DNA of 64,000 nt, from the NCBI RefSeq assembly GCF_018219155.1, contig NZ_CP056123.1, forward strand, positions 2,303,505 through 2,367,504. Reading direction: 5' to 3'. Position numbers and translations under genes: made by a program. The notes under the pieces were generated by a model. That model was not told the DNA's origin and made no database searches. It worked only from the letters and a program-made list of their open reading frames with translations. Of this stretch, positions 36,350-44,694 are shown in pieces. The DNA comes from Moritella sp. 24 (GTDB lineage Bacteria; Pseudomonadota; Gammaproteobacteria; Enterobacterales; Moritellaceae). Positions within the stretch are counted from its first letter, which is position 1, and each line of letters opens with the position of its first letter.

Positions 36350-37603
36350 TTAAAACGAAATAATCGCACTGCATCCACCAGCATCATTATTTTTTAGTTC
36401 GAGTTGCCAGTGATATTTACGACAAATATCTCTGGTAATTAATAGACCTAACCCGTGCCCACCATCATTACGTTGCTTTTTATAAAGACCAATCCCAGTA
36501 TCAACAACGGCAATCGAATTATTATCAACAACAATATCCACTTCACCGCTATCTGTGCAAACAAAAGCATTTTTCAATAAATTACCCAGTAACAGTTTTA
36601 ATGCAACCTCAGGCATGGTGACTATTGGTGTTTGCTTAATATCAATATTAACAACAACAGGTTTGGTATTTAGCAATGCACTGTGTGCATCAACAATTAC
36701 CTGAACCTCGGCTTTATCCAACTGCCTTTGTGATACCTCCAGATCCTTCTCTGATTTTGTTAATGATAAAAGCGCATTAATGAAGTCATTCATTTCGTTC
36801 GTTGCTGTGTGTAAACGAAGTTGCTGCTTTTTAATAAACTCAGGTTCATTACTGTAGCCTAATAAATTAGTCGCACCTTTCATAACCATTAATGGTGTAC
36901 GTAATTCATGGCTTGCCATACGATTGAAAGCGCGTTCTCGTTCAATTAATGCATTCTTTTGTTGCTGATTTTTATTATAGCTACTAACAAGTTGTAACAA
37001 CTCTTTCGTCGCTAATCCCTCGGGCAGTTCAATATCGCTGGTATCATCAGGTGAACGTTCAGCCAGTTGCTTCGCGAATAATGAAATAGGCGCAGTTAGT
37101 CGTTCAGAGATCCGCATAACAACCAGTAACGTCACGAGCAATAGTAACAACGAGATCAGTGATTGCCATGATTGCGTCCACATGATCTCTTCTTCACCAA
37201 GTTCAAACGCAGGATCATTATGGACAACATAGATGAATTTATCATTGTTATCAGATGTCGCTAACTTCATCAAAAAGAACTCTGTTCCCAATGAGTTGTT
37301 CTGCTGAATTTCAACCGCTTCATCAATAGGAAGATAAATATTATCATCGACAAGATCAGGTAATATTTTACGATCAAGATAGCCTATCGTAAATTCATCA
37401 ATTTTGAATTCACGGCCCTGAAATTGCGCTTTCGATTTTTCAATAATCGATTCTTTCTGGAGTAACAATCTATTTTGAATACTTAATTTTTCAATACTTT
37501 CGAGTGTTGAATCAAGTACCGTTGCGTGGATCATGATGATCGCAAATGCAACAATTGAAAAGTAGATGAATGTAAGTTGTTTCGCTGAACGTACTTTTGC
37601 CAT
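36350..37603 (-). CDS. Sensor histidine kinase
   Basis: The 417-residue inner-membrane kinase has membrane segments at about 9-29 and 147-164 with a periplasmic sensor domain of some 115 residues between them, a short HAMP-like linker, a HisKA domain with phospho-acceptor His232 in MASHELRTPLMV, and an ATPase domain (NLLKNAFVCTD, VVDTGIGL, GGHGLGLLI). It is the partner of the response regulator encoded 23 bases upstream. The signal is unknown. The gene lies between gtrA and the two glycosyltransferase genes, which suggests control of envelope modification. Confidence 0.9.
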   Translation of the reverse strand: MAKVRSAKQLTFIYFSIVAFAIIMIHATVLDSTLESIEKLSIQNRLLLQKESIIEKSKAQFQGREFKIDEFTIGYLDRKILPDLVDDNIYLPIDEAVEIQQNNSLGTEFFLMKLATSDNNDKFIYVVHNDPAFELGEEEIMWTQSWQSLISLLLLLVTLLVVMRISERLTAPISLFAKQLAERSPDDTSDIELPEGLATKELLQLVSSYNKNQQQKNALIERERAFNRMASHELRTPLMVMKGATNLLGYSNEPEFIKKQQLRLHTATNEMNDFINALLSLTKSEKDLEVSQRQLDKAEVQVIVDAHSALLNTKPVVVNIDIKQTPIVTMPEVALKLLLGNLLKNAFVCTDSGEVDIVVDNNSIAVVDTGIGLYKKQRNDGGHGLGLLITRDICRKYHWQLELKNNDAGGCSAIISF

Positions 37604-37626
37604 TGCCTTAACCTTATTGACCTAAC

Positions 37627-38301
37627 TTATGAGCCCGAAACCAATTGATAGCCAATCTTAGATAATGTTTTTATATAATTATGTTTAAAAGGTTTATCTA
37701 CTTGATTACGTAATTGATAAATATGACTTCGCAGAATATCACCTTCAGGCTCATCTTCTCCCCAGATAGCATTAATGATTTCACCTTTAGTCACAATTTC
37801 AGGTGTGCGCATCATGAGTAGTTTCAAAATAGTGAATTGTGTCGGGTTTAACTCAAAGTTGCAGCCGTTACGTGAGGCTACATGTGTCTTTAAATCCAGA
37901 GATAATTCGTTAAAGGTTAATACTTTAGACGTGTGTTTACCACTACGACGGCGGTGTAACGCGTTAACACGTGCAGCCAAAATGTCTAAGTCGAAGGGTT
38001 TGATAAGATAATCATCAGCACCACAATCAAAGCCAGCTAAGGTATCTTCTCGTGTATCCCTCGCAGTTAACATAAGGATCGGTGTATCGAGTCCTTGCTC
38101 TCGCAATTTTTGGCAAACCGTCAACCCATCCATACGCGGCATCTGTATATCTAAAATGATTAAATCATAGTAATTGTTACTAGCGAGTTCATAACCATGC
38201 ACACCATCTTGCGCATAATCCATTGTGTAGCCTTTGATCTCGAAAAAATCAAAAATGATGCCCGCGATATCTTGATGATCTTCCACTAATAATATTTTCA
38301 T
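37627..38301 (-). CDS. OmpR/PhoB-family response regulator
   Basis: The 224-residue regulator has a receiver domain (acidic Glu7/Asp8, phosphorylation site Asp51 in LIILDIQMPRMDG, Lys101 in LIKPFD) and a C-terminal winged-helix domain (ELNPTQFTILKLLMMRTPEIVTKGE, RSHIYQLRNQVD). An in-frame ATG five codons earlier exists, but MKILLVEDH is the usual start and has GGAT upstream. It is transcribed with the sensor kinase and divergently from a GT2 gene; the shared gap has ATGTC repeats that may be its binding site. Confidence 0.93.
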   Translation of the reverse strand: MKILLVEDHQDIAGIIFDFFEIKGYTMDYAQDGVHGYELASNNYYDLIILDIQMPRMDGLTVCQKLREQGLDTPILMLTARDTREDTLAGFDCGADDYLIKPFDLDILAARVNALHRRRSGKHTSKVLTFNELSLDLKTHVASRNGCNFELNPTQFTILKLLMMRTPEIVTKGEIINAIWGEDEPEGDILRSHIYQLRNQVDKPFKHNYIKTLSKIGYQLVSGS

Positions 38302-38349
38302 AAAAACTAAATCCAATTAAATTGATACAACCACAGTATGACAAAAACC

Positions 38350-38390
38350 ATGTCGAAATAATGTAAAAATGTCAAAAAGATGTCGAAAAC
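38350..38390. promoter_or_regulatory. ATGTC direct repeats, candidate response-regulator binding sites
   Basis: In the divergent gap between the response regulator and the GT2 gene, ATGTCGAAA, ATGTAAAAA, ATGTCAAAA and ATGTCGAAA start at 38350, 38361, 38369 and 38380. The 11-bp spacing within each pair is what OmpR-family dimers prefer. The assignment to this regulator is an inference. Confidence 0.5.
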
Positions 38391-38450
38391 ATTAATTCTA
38401 CACTGTCCTAGCTAGACTGCCGCTATTGTTATCCAGTTTGGAAATTTGAT

Positions 38451-39497
38451 ATGCCAGCCAGTATCACCTCTATTACAGAACACAAAGACGGGCCGAAACA
38501 CTCATCGACCCCATTATTGTCAATTGTGGTCCCATTTTTTAATGAAGATGAAGTCCTTACCGAATGCCATCAACGTGTCATAGCGGTACTTGATAACTTA
38601 TCAGCCCCTTGTGAAGTAATATATGTGGATGACGGCAGTTCAGATAAATCATGGTCACAAGTAATAACATTCAGCGCAACTAACCACACAATTCGCAGCA
38701 TTAAGTTAAGCCGTAACTTCGGCAAAGAAGCAGCAATGACGGCTGGAATGGCGAACACAACAGGTAAAGCAGTCATCATTTTAGATGCAGATCTACAAGA
38801 TCCACCAGAGTTAATCCCACAAATGATTTATGAATGGGAAAAGGGCTACGACGTTGTCAATATGCAACGTAAAGAACGCCATGGTGAAAACTGGCTAAAA
38901 CGGTCTACGGCACACCTCTTTTATAAGGTCATTAATCGTCTAGCGGATATTGAAATGCCCCAAAATGTAGGCGATTTTCGTTTACTCGACCGTAAAGTTG
39001 TTGATGTCATTAATAATCTACCGGAACGTAATCGCTTTATGAAAGGGCTGTTATCTTGGCCTGGATTCAACACTTGTACCCTCCAGTTTGATCGTGATGC
39101 ACGACAAGCGGGTATTACAAAGTGGAACTACTCTAAACTCGTTCATCTTGCTTTCGAGGGAATCACCTCTTTTAGTATTAGGCCACTGCGTATCGCAACA
39201 GCGGCAGGGCTCGTTACATCCATCATCTCGGTACTCATGGCAATCATACTTGTCAGTAAAACGCTATTTTTCGGTGACCCGGTGGCAGGATACCCATCTA
39301 TGATGACAGTAATGCTATTACTTGGCGGCATACAATTATTATCCATAGGACTAATGGGTGAATATGTCGGCCGATTATTTATCGAATCAAAACAACGTCC
39401 AAATTTTATTGTCATGAATGAGCAAACAACAGAACCTAATTCGGCATTTAACAAGACGAGTCATCACGCACACAACTCTAATTTCAAACAAGGCTAG
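38451..39497 (+). CDS. GtrB/ArnC-like undecaprenyl-phosphate glycosyltransferase (GT2)
   Basis: The 348-residue protein has a GT2 domain (LSIVVPFFNEDEVL, VIYVDDGSSDKSW, LSRNFGKEAAMTAGM, DADLQDPPELIPQM, GDFRLLDRKVVD, RFMKGLLSWPGF) and two C-terminal membrane segments (about 250-270 and 285-305). This is the DPM1/GtrB/ArnC layout that makes undecaprenyl-phosphate-sugar at the inner face of the membrane. The sugar is not readable. It is followed 7 bases later by an ArnT-like gene, its likely partner. Confidence 0.9.
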   Translation: MPASITSITEHKDGPKHSSTPLLSIVVPFFNEDEVLTECHQRVIAVLDNLSAPCEVIYVDDGSSDKSWSQVITFSATNHTIRSIKLSRNFGKEAAMTAGMANTTGKAVIILDADLQDPPELIPQMIYEWEKGYDVVNMQRKERHGENWLKRSTAHLFYKVINRLADIEMPQNVGDFRLLDRKVVDVINNLPERNRFMKGLLSWPGFNTCTLQFDRDARQAGITKWNYSKLVHLAFEGITSFSIRPLRIATAAGLVTSIISVLMAIILVSKTLFFGDPVAGYPSMMTVMLLLGGIQLLSIGLMGEYVGRLFIESKQRPNFIVMNEQTTEPNSAFNKTSHHAHNSNFKQG

Positions 39498-39504
39498 TAG
39501 TAAC

Positions 39505-40983
39505 ATGTTTAAAGCACTAAACCGTTTATCCCTGACCCAAATAGCAATAACACTCGTTGTTGTCGCGATGGCAATACGCCTATTCACCCTCGGTTTCTTT
39601 CCACTTATGGATACAACCGAAGCACGCTATGGTGAAATGGCAAGGATCATGGCCGAAACCGGCAATTGGATCACACCGATGTTCGACTACAATGTGCCAT
39701 TTTGGGGTAAACCGCCATTATTCACTTGGATGAGCGCAGGAGGAATCAATTTATTCGGCTTAAATGAGTTTGCCGTTAGATTACCGCATTTATTGGCTGG
39801 TGGATTAATATTGTTCATCGTTGCCCTACTTGCTTACCGTATCATACCTTCACGCAATGTGGATGAACGTAAACAAGAGGCATGGTTAGCAGCAGGTATT
39901 CTCGCTACGACAGCGACATTCATTGTTGTCTCTGGTGCTGTAATGACAGATACAGCATTGACGCTGGGCATTACCTTAAGCATGACTGCATTCTGGCTAA
40001 ACTATAAAAACAAGTCGACATTATGGGGACATCTATTCTTCATTGGCCTGACAATAGGCATGCTGGCTAAAGGTCCGTTAGCATTAGTACTTATTGGCAT
40101 GAGCTTATTTATTTGGGCACTGTTCAATAAAACTTGGATGAGTATGTTCCGTAGTTTACCTTGGGTTACAGGTATTCCACTTTTCCTTGCAACAAGCTTA
40201 CCTTGGTACATCATTGCAGAGTACTCTTCTCCAGGTTTCCTTAATTACTTTATTATTGGCGAACACGTTAAACGCTTCTTAGTCAGCGGTTGGCAGGGTG
40301 ATTTATACGGCACTGCGCACAAAGAAATAAAAGGAACGATTTGGGTATTTGCATTTGTTTCAGCACTGCCTTGGACACCGATATTCATATATCAATGGAT
40401 CAAGAGTTTACAAATCACGAAGAAAACCAAACTTGATACAAAAATACAGCAAGACGATGATACAACAGAGCTGAATTACACGAGCTTCTTATGGGCTTGG
40501 TTACTCGCACCATTATTATTATTCACATTCAGCGGTAATATTCTATCTAGCTATGTGATGCCTTGCTTACCTGCGTTCGCGTTACTTATGGTGACATACC
40601 AACGTAATAATCCGCTTTCAAGCAAGGTGTATAAAACAGGCCTTATTACTCCTATATTAATCTTAATTGTTGCTATTTTATTACGAACTGAAATGACAGG
40701 AAAACAATCTGAAAAAAGACTTATGCAAACATGGTCAAAGCAGGCGCAAAATAAAGAATTAATTTATATTGATAAACGCCCCTTCTCTGCTCAGTTTTAT
40801 TCTAAAGGTGTAGCCGTTGAGCGTAAGGTGAAATTAGAAGTCGCAGTACAAACAATTACCAAAGACACCTATTTTGTCACTCGACGATCAAATGAAACAG
40901 CGCTACTGATAACCAGTTTACCGCAGTGTAATATCATTGAAAAAGCAAAGAAACGCATGCTTGTACTCTGTAATGCTAACTAA
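39505..40983 (+). CDS. ArnT-like GT39 glycosyltransferase (PMT family)
   Basis: The 492-residue membrane protein has about 12 hydrophobic segments and the GT39 opening LGFFPLMDTTEARYGEMARIMAETGNW, followed by GKPPLFTWM and LNEFAVRLPHLLAG. ArnT and relatives take a sugar from undecaprenyl phosphate in the periplasm and attach it to lipid A or another acceptor. The frame extends upstream into the GT2 gene, but ATG 39505 starts 7 bases after that stop and gives the normal N-terminus. A strong terminator follows at 41036-41072. Substrate and acceptor are not known. Confidence 0.85.
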   Translation: MFKALNRLSLTQIAITLVVVAMAIRLFTLGFFPLMDTTEARYGEMARIMAETGNWITPMFDYNVPFWGKPPLFTWMSAGGINLFGLNEFAVRLPHLLAGGLILFIVALLAYRIIPSRNVDERKQEAWLAAGILATTATFIVVSGAVMTDTALTLGITLSMTAFWLNYKNKSTLWGHLFFIGLTIGMLAKGPLALVLIGMSLFIWALFNKTWMSMFRSLPWVTGIPLFLATSLPWYIIAEYSSPGFLNYFIIGEHVKRFLVSGWQGDLYGTAHKEIKGTIWVFAFVSALPWTPIFIYQWIKSLQITKKTKLDTKIQQDDDTTELNYTSFLWAWLLAPLLLFTFSGNILSSYVMPCLPAFALLMVTYQRNNPLSSKVYKTGLITPILILIVAILLRTEMTGKQSEKRLMQTWSKQAQNKELIYIDKRPFSAQFYSKGVAVERKVKLEVAVQTITKDTYFVTRRSNETALLITSLPQCNIIEKAKKRMLVLCNAN

Positions 40984-41035
40984 CATTATTGATATTAGAA
41001 TAACGATGTTAGCGTCAGTTAAGTATTATTGACAT

Positions 41036-41072
41036 AAAAAGCAAGCTAGTCTTATCGTCTAGCTTGCTTTTT
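41036..41072 (+). terminator. Terminator after the ArnT-like gene
   Basis: A perfect 14-bp stem (AAAAAGCAAGCTAG with CTAGCTTGCTTTTT) with a 9-base loop ends in T residues. It closes the GT2-GT39 unit. Confidence 0.85.
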
Positions 41073-41153
41073 ATTAAAGAACACTGAAACAAAGTAATAA
41101 AAGAAGCTAAAATAACCTACAATGAAAGGAGTATCACTAACGAAGAAACAATC

Positions 41154-42059
41154 ATGCATATACTAATAACGGGCGGCACAGGTTTCATCGGCCAAGCGTT
41201 CATCAATACTTTTCAAGCCGATTATGACTTTACGGTATTAACCCGTGACATTAGTAATGCCAAAAAAATCTTCCCGCATATATCCAGTAACAATATCAAA
41301 TTTATCTCTCAGCTACATGAATTACCCAGCGCGGTCCATATTGACGCTGTTATCAATTTAGCAGGCTCTCCCATTATGGATAAAATGTGGACAGCGAAAC
41401 ACAAGCATATTCTAGAATCTAGCCGCTGGGAAACAACTCAACACCTCGTAGATTTAATATCCACAAAAACAATCACACCAAGCGTCTTTATTAGTGGCTC
41501 CGCGATTGGCGCCTACGGTCGTCAAGATGACACGCCCATTGATGAAAAGCATATAAAACATTACCCTGAATACGCGAGTTATCTATGTGAACACTGGGAG
41601 GAAATTGCACGTACAACCTGCGCATCAGTCAGAACGATAATCTTACGTACTGGTATTGTGCTGGATAAAGAAAAAGGTGCACTAAAAAAAATGGAGTTTC
41701 CTTTCAAATTAGGACTTGGAGGGCCGATAGGGAAAGGAGATCAATACATGTCATGGATACACATTGACGATATGGTTGCCGCAATCAATTATTTACTTCA
41801 GGAACAGTCAGCGCATGGCACGTTTAACTTAACCGCACCAACACCAGTGACCAACACCGAATTCTCCCATAAGCTCGCCGCCAGTTTTGGGAAAAAAGCA
41901 CGTTTGACAACCCCCACCCTTATTTTACGCTTACTACTTGGTGAACGATCGGATCTCATTATTTATGGACAACGCGTATTACCAACCCGATTACTTGAAT
42001 CCGGTTTTACTTTTCACTTCGATACATTAGAGCAAGCATTCGCAGCTATCTATGATTAG
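41154..42059 (+). CDS. TIGR01777 family NAD-dependent epimerase/dehydratase-like protein (YfcH)
   Basis: The 301-residue extended short-chain dehydrogenase has the nucleotide loop ITGGTGFIGQAF at the start, VINLAGSPIMDKMWT, FISGSAIGAYGRQDD, and SWIHIDDMVAAINYLL with NLTAPTPVTN near the C-terminal domain, all features of the YfcH/SulA-like TIGR01777 group. The reaction is not established. It is a single gene that ends convergently with the small membrane-protein gene. Confidence 0.9.
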   Translation: MHILITGGTGFIGQAFINTFQADYDFTVLTRDISNAKKIFPHISSNNIKFISQLHELPSAVHIDAVINLAGSPIMDKMWTAKHKHILESSRWETTQHLVDLISTKTITPSVFISGSAIGAYGRQDDTPIDEKHIKHYPEYASYLCEHWEEIARTTCASVRTIILRTGIVLDKEKGALKKMEFPFKLGLGGPIGKGDQYMSWIHIDDMVAAINYLLQEQSAHGTFNLTAPTPVTNTEFSHKLAASFGKKARLTTPTLILRLLLGERSDLIIYGQRVLPTRLLESGFTFHFDTLEQAFAAIYD

Positions 42060-42110
42060 TTTACTGTATATTATGGGCAATTAGACGGGGTTTAAATGCT
42101 CACGTTCATG

Positions 42111-42458
42111 CTAACTTTCAGCATCCGCCTTTCTTGCTAGTCTCATTGCATCCAAAATATTAACAAGCCATATACAAATTAATACGAGTGTTGCAAGGTG
42201 CATATCTTGAGTATCAATGCTTGCCATTTGCTGTGACACCACGTTGTTAATACTATATAAATCAAGGCTGCCACCAGAGCGCATCACTTTGTCCACGATT
42301 AACTGCGTTTGTGTCATGGTAATGTCGATGATGTAATAAAGCGGCAATGCGGCAGCAATAGCAAACACAGCCGCCATGATATACTTCTTTAGCCACCAAT
42401 GTGCGGCACCGGGAAATACAAATGCAGCTAATAACCCTGCCTTAACGATTTTATTCAT
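42111..42458 (-). CDS. Small inner-membrane protein of unknown function
   Basis: The 115-residue protein has three predicted membrane segments (about 5-20, 28-48 and 88-104) and the opening GLLAAFVFPGAAHWWLKKY. I recognise a conserved marine-gammaproteobacterial look but no named family. It starts 13 bases after the shortened comEC and is probably co-transcribed. In related genomes msbA and lpxK usually stand here. Confidence 0.6.
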   Translation of the reverse strand: MNKIVKAGLLAAFVFPGAAHWWLKKYIMAAVFAIAAALPLYYIIDITMTQTQLIVDKVMRSGGSLDLYSINNVVSQQMASIDTQDMHLATLVLICIWLVNILDAMRLARKADAES

Positions 42459-42471
42459 GATTGTTCCCGTC

Positions 42472-44055
42472 CTAACTCATCGCACTATAAAAATATAATG
42501 GTAATAATAACAAGGATAAAGAATGAAATGCTACCCGTAACGGTTTAAATATGAATCCGGCAAGCAATAATATAAATATCATTAAACAGTAGTGATAGCT
42601 CGCGGTACTTGATAACACCTCTAAATCAAACCAAATCACGTCATCAACAGTCAACTTCTCCCATGCAAGTAAAATTAAATTTAAAAGTTCATTAACTACA
42701 TGAATTAGAATTTGACTAAGCCTTGGTGCAATAGTAAAGAGCATGACTGCGGTGAGTAATACAGGTAATACTAATACGCTAAAAACAGGTATAAATATCA
42801 AGTTAACGACCACTGATATCCAACTAAACCCTGAAAACACAGTTGCTTGAAGCGGTAATATAAACAACGTTAATAATACCTGGCTATAGAAAACCCGCTT
42901 ACACTTATTATAACAATGTGTTAGCACGTATTTAACACGGTTATTTTCAGATAAATTAATATGTTCTTTTTGAATAAGCCAAATCAGCACAAACACAGAT
43001 GCTATTGCAGAGAAAGACAACCAAAAACTAATTGAAAAAACCGTTAAAGGATCGAACAACAAAGTAACGACTAGCATGGTCGAGAACATTTGCAATAACG
43101 TTATTTTATAATGTTGAAACCGATATAAGCAGTGAAGACTCAGTAACACTATCGCCCTTAACGCAGGTAATGAGAACCCTGCTATCCACGCATAAAACAG
43201 CGCAGACATTAATCCAAACGACAAACTAATGAATAAATAATATTGGCATCGACATAATCTTAATAACCCCTGTACACAAATAAAACTAAATCCAAAAATA
43301 AGTCCAATATGTAAACCTGATATAGCAACGAGATGGCCAATACCTAATAACTTAAATTGATACCAGAGTTCGTCAGTAATATAACTGCGGTCACCAAATG
43401 TGAGCGCATATAATAATGGATTCGGTTTGCTAGGTAATAAAGACCTAAACACTTGGTATAAATCCCCTCGAAAAGTTAAATTAGAGTTAAGTATTTCTCC
43501 CTTTTTAATCATTCCCGAATATTGAATGTGTCGTGATAACAAGCGAGATTTAAATGAAGAGATGTTATTTTCATCAAAATAGGCATTTGAGTTAGTCAAT
43601 CGTATTTTAAATCGCCATATTTGACCTATACCTACCTCCCCAGGGTAGTTATAGTCCGCCGACGGCCAGCTTAATGCGAGTGTAGGTTGTAGAGCCGATA
43701 AGACTTCATCACCGATCTTAATAACCTTTACATCAAACGAAAGTAGGTTTTTTTTATTTACTAATGTTATTACCTTAGCTGTTATGATATTGTCATGTGC
43801 TACTTTAATCGGTGCTTGCTTGTATTGAGATGGCGTACCCTGAAATAACGTATTGGCTTCATTTATTACGCTATTTTTATATAAAATTGACCAACTTAAT
43901 ACAACGAATATAAGCACGAATGTAGGTGGCAGTTTAATGTAATAAAAGATAAAGGCAGTAACAGTCATTATCGTAATATATTGAATGCGCTCAATATCGA
44001 CAAAGAACATACTTATTAATATGGAAATGGAAAGTAGTATGCCCTTTACGGTCAT
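42472..44055 (-). CDS. comEC: ComEC/Rec2 family DNA-uptake channel, lacking the metallo-beta-lactamase domain
   Basis: The 527-residue protein has a DUF4131 N-terminal region with membrane segments, an OB-like periplasmic part, and the Competence domain with the hallmark GHLVAISGLHIGLIFG (about 235-250), AGFSLPALRA and further membrane helices to residue 525. Typical ComEC/Rec2 proteins are about 750-800 residues and end in a metallo-beta-lactamase-like domain (FLDVGQGDA); here the protein stops at FYSAMS with no such domain. Without it the DNA-degrading step thought to lie in that domain would be missing. The start ATG is preceded by TAAGGA at very short distance, so an alternative start is possible. 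Confidence 0.85.
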   Translation of the reverse strand: MTVKGILLSISILISMFFVDIERIQYITIMTVTAFIFYYIKLPPTFVLIFVVLSWSILYKNSVINEANTLFQGTPSQYKQAPIKVAHDNIITAKVITLVNKKNLLSFDVKVIKIGDEVLSALQPTLALSWPSADYNYPGEVGIGQIWRFKIRLTNSNAYFDENNISSFKSRLLSRHIQYSGMIKKGEILNSNLTFRGDLYQVFRSLLPSKPNPLLYALTFGDRSYITDELWYQFKLLGIGHLVAISGLHIGLIFGFSFICVQGLLRLCRCQYYLFISLSFGLMSALFYAWIAGFSLPALRAIVLLSLHCLYRFQHYKITLLQMFSTMLVVTLLFDPLTVFSISFWLSFSAIASVFVLIWLIQKEHINLSENNRVKYVLTHCYNKCKRVFYSQVLLTLFILPLQATVFSGFSWISVVVNLIFIPVFSVLVLPVLLTAVMLFTIAPRLSQILIHVVNELLNLILLAWEKLTVDDVIWFDLEVLSSTASYHYCLMIFILLLAGFIFKPLRVAFHSLSLLLLPLYFYSAMS

Positions 44056-44083
44056 TCCTTACCCCAGAGAATTGATTAGAATT

Positions 44084-44602
44084 ATGCCTAAGAATTTTAT
44101 TAAAAAATATCTCCCAGACCCTGAATCTATCAAAGAACATAAGCACCTTAAGATCTTTGGTGATCTATTACACAACGCAAATCTTTGGCATTTAAATCGT
44201 CGCTCAGCCGCCGGTGCTTTTGCTGTAGGTCTTTTTATGGCGTTTGTACCTGTGCCTTTTCAAATGTTGTTAGCCGCTGGTTTTGCTATTCTGTTTCGAG
44301 TTAACTTGCCTTTATCTGTCGCACTTGTGTGGTTATCAAACCCTGTGACAATGCCCCCTATGTTTTACGCTACTTATGTTTTAGGTGCATGGTTATTACA
44401 GGTGCCTGTTCATCCATTTTCGTTTGAGTTAACAATGGACTGGTTAATGCAAGCCATCTCATTATATGGCCCAGCCTTTTTACTTGGCTGTTTTGTATCC
44501 GGTACATTCTTTTCTATTCTTGGTTATTTTAGTATTCGCTGGTTATGGCGTTGGAAAATTATTAATGCTTGGAAGAAACGTAAAGGGTCACGCACAAAAT
44601 AA
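44084..44602 (+). CDS. DUF2062 domain membrane protein
   Basis: The product begins MPKNFIKKYLPDPESIKEHKHLKIFG and continues with NLWHLNRRSAAGAFAVGLFMAFVPVPFQMLLA and LSNPVTMPPMFYATY, which define the DUF2062 family, a small inner-membrane family of unknown role. The frame extends 33 codons further upstream, but that part overlaps comEC on the other strand and looks non-coding, so ATG 44084 is preferred (172 residues). It is divergent from comEC with about 28 bases between starts, a pairing also found in Vibrio. A terminator follows. Confidence 0.82.
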   Translation: MPKNFIKKYLPDPESIKEHKHLKIFGDLLHNANLWHLNRRSAAGAFAVGLFMAFVPVPFQMLLAAGFAILFRVNLPLSVALVWLSNPVTMPPMFYATYVLGAWLLQVPVHPFSFELTMDWLMQAISLYGPAFLLGCFVSGTFFSILGYFSIRWLWRWKIINAWKKRKGSRTK

Positions 44603-44616
44603 CGTGTAAAAATGAG

Positions 44617-44654
44617 AAGGCCACATCACTTAATCAGTGATGTGGCCTTTTTTA
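44617..44654. terminator. Bidirectional terminator between DUF2062 and lolE
   Basis: A perfect 14-bp stem (AAGGCCACATCACT with AGTGATGTGGCCTT) with a 5-base loop is followed by a T run. It stands between two convergent genes. Confidence 0.85.
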
Positions 44655-44694
44655 TATATAAAATTAGACGTTTAAAGCAACAAGCTATCGGTTA

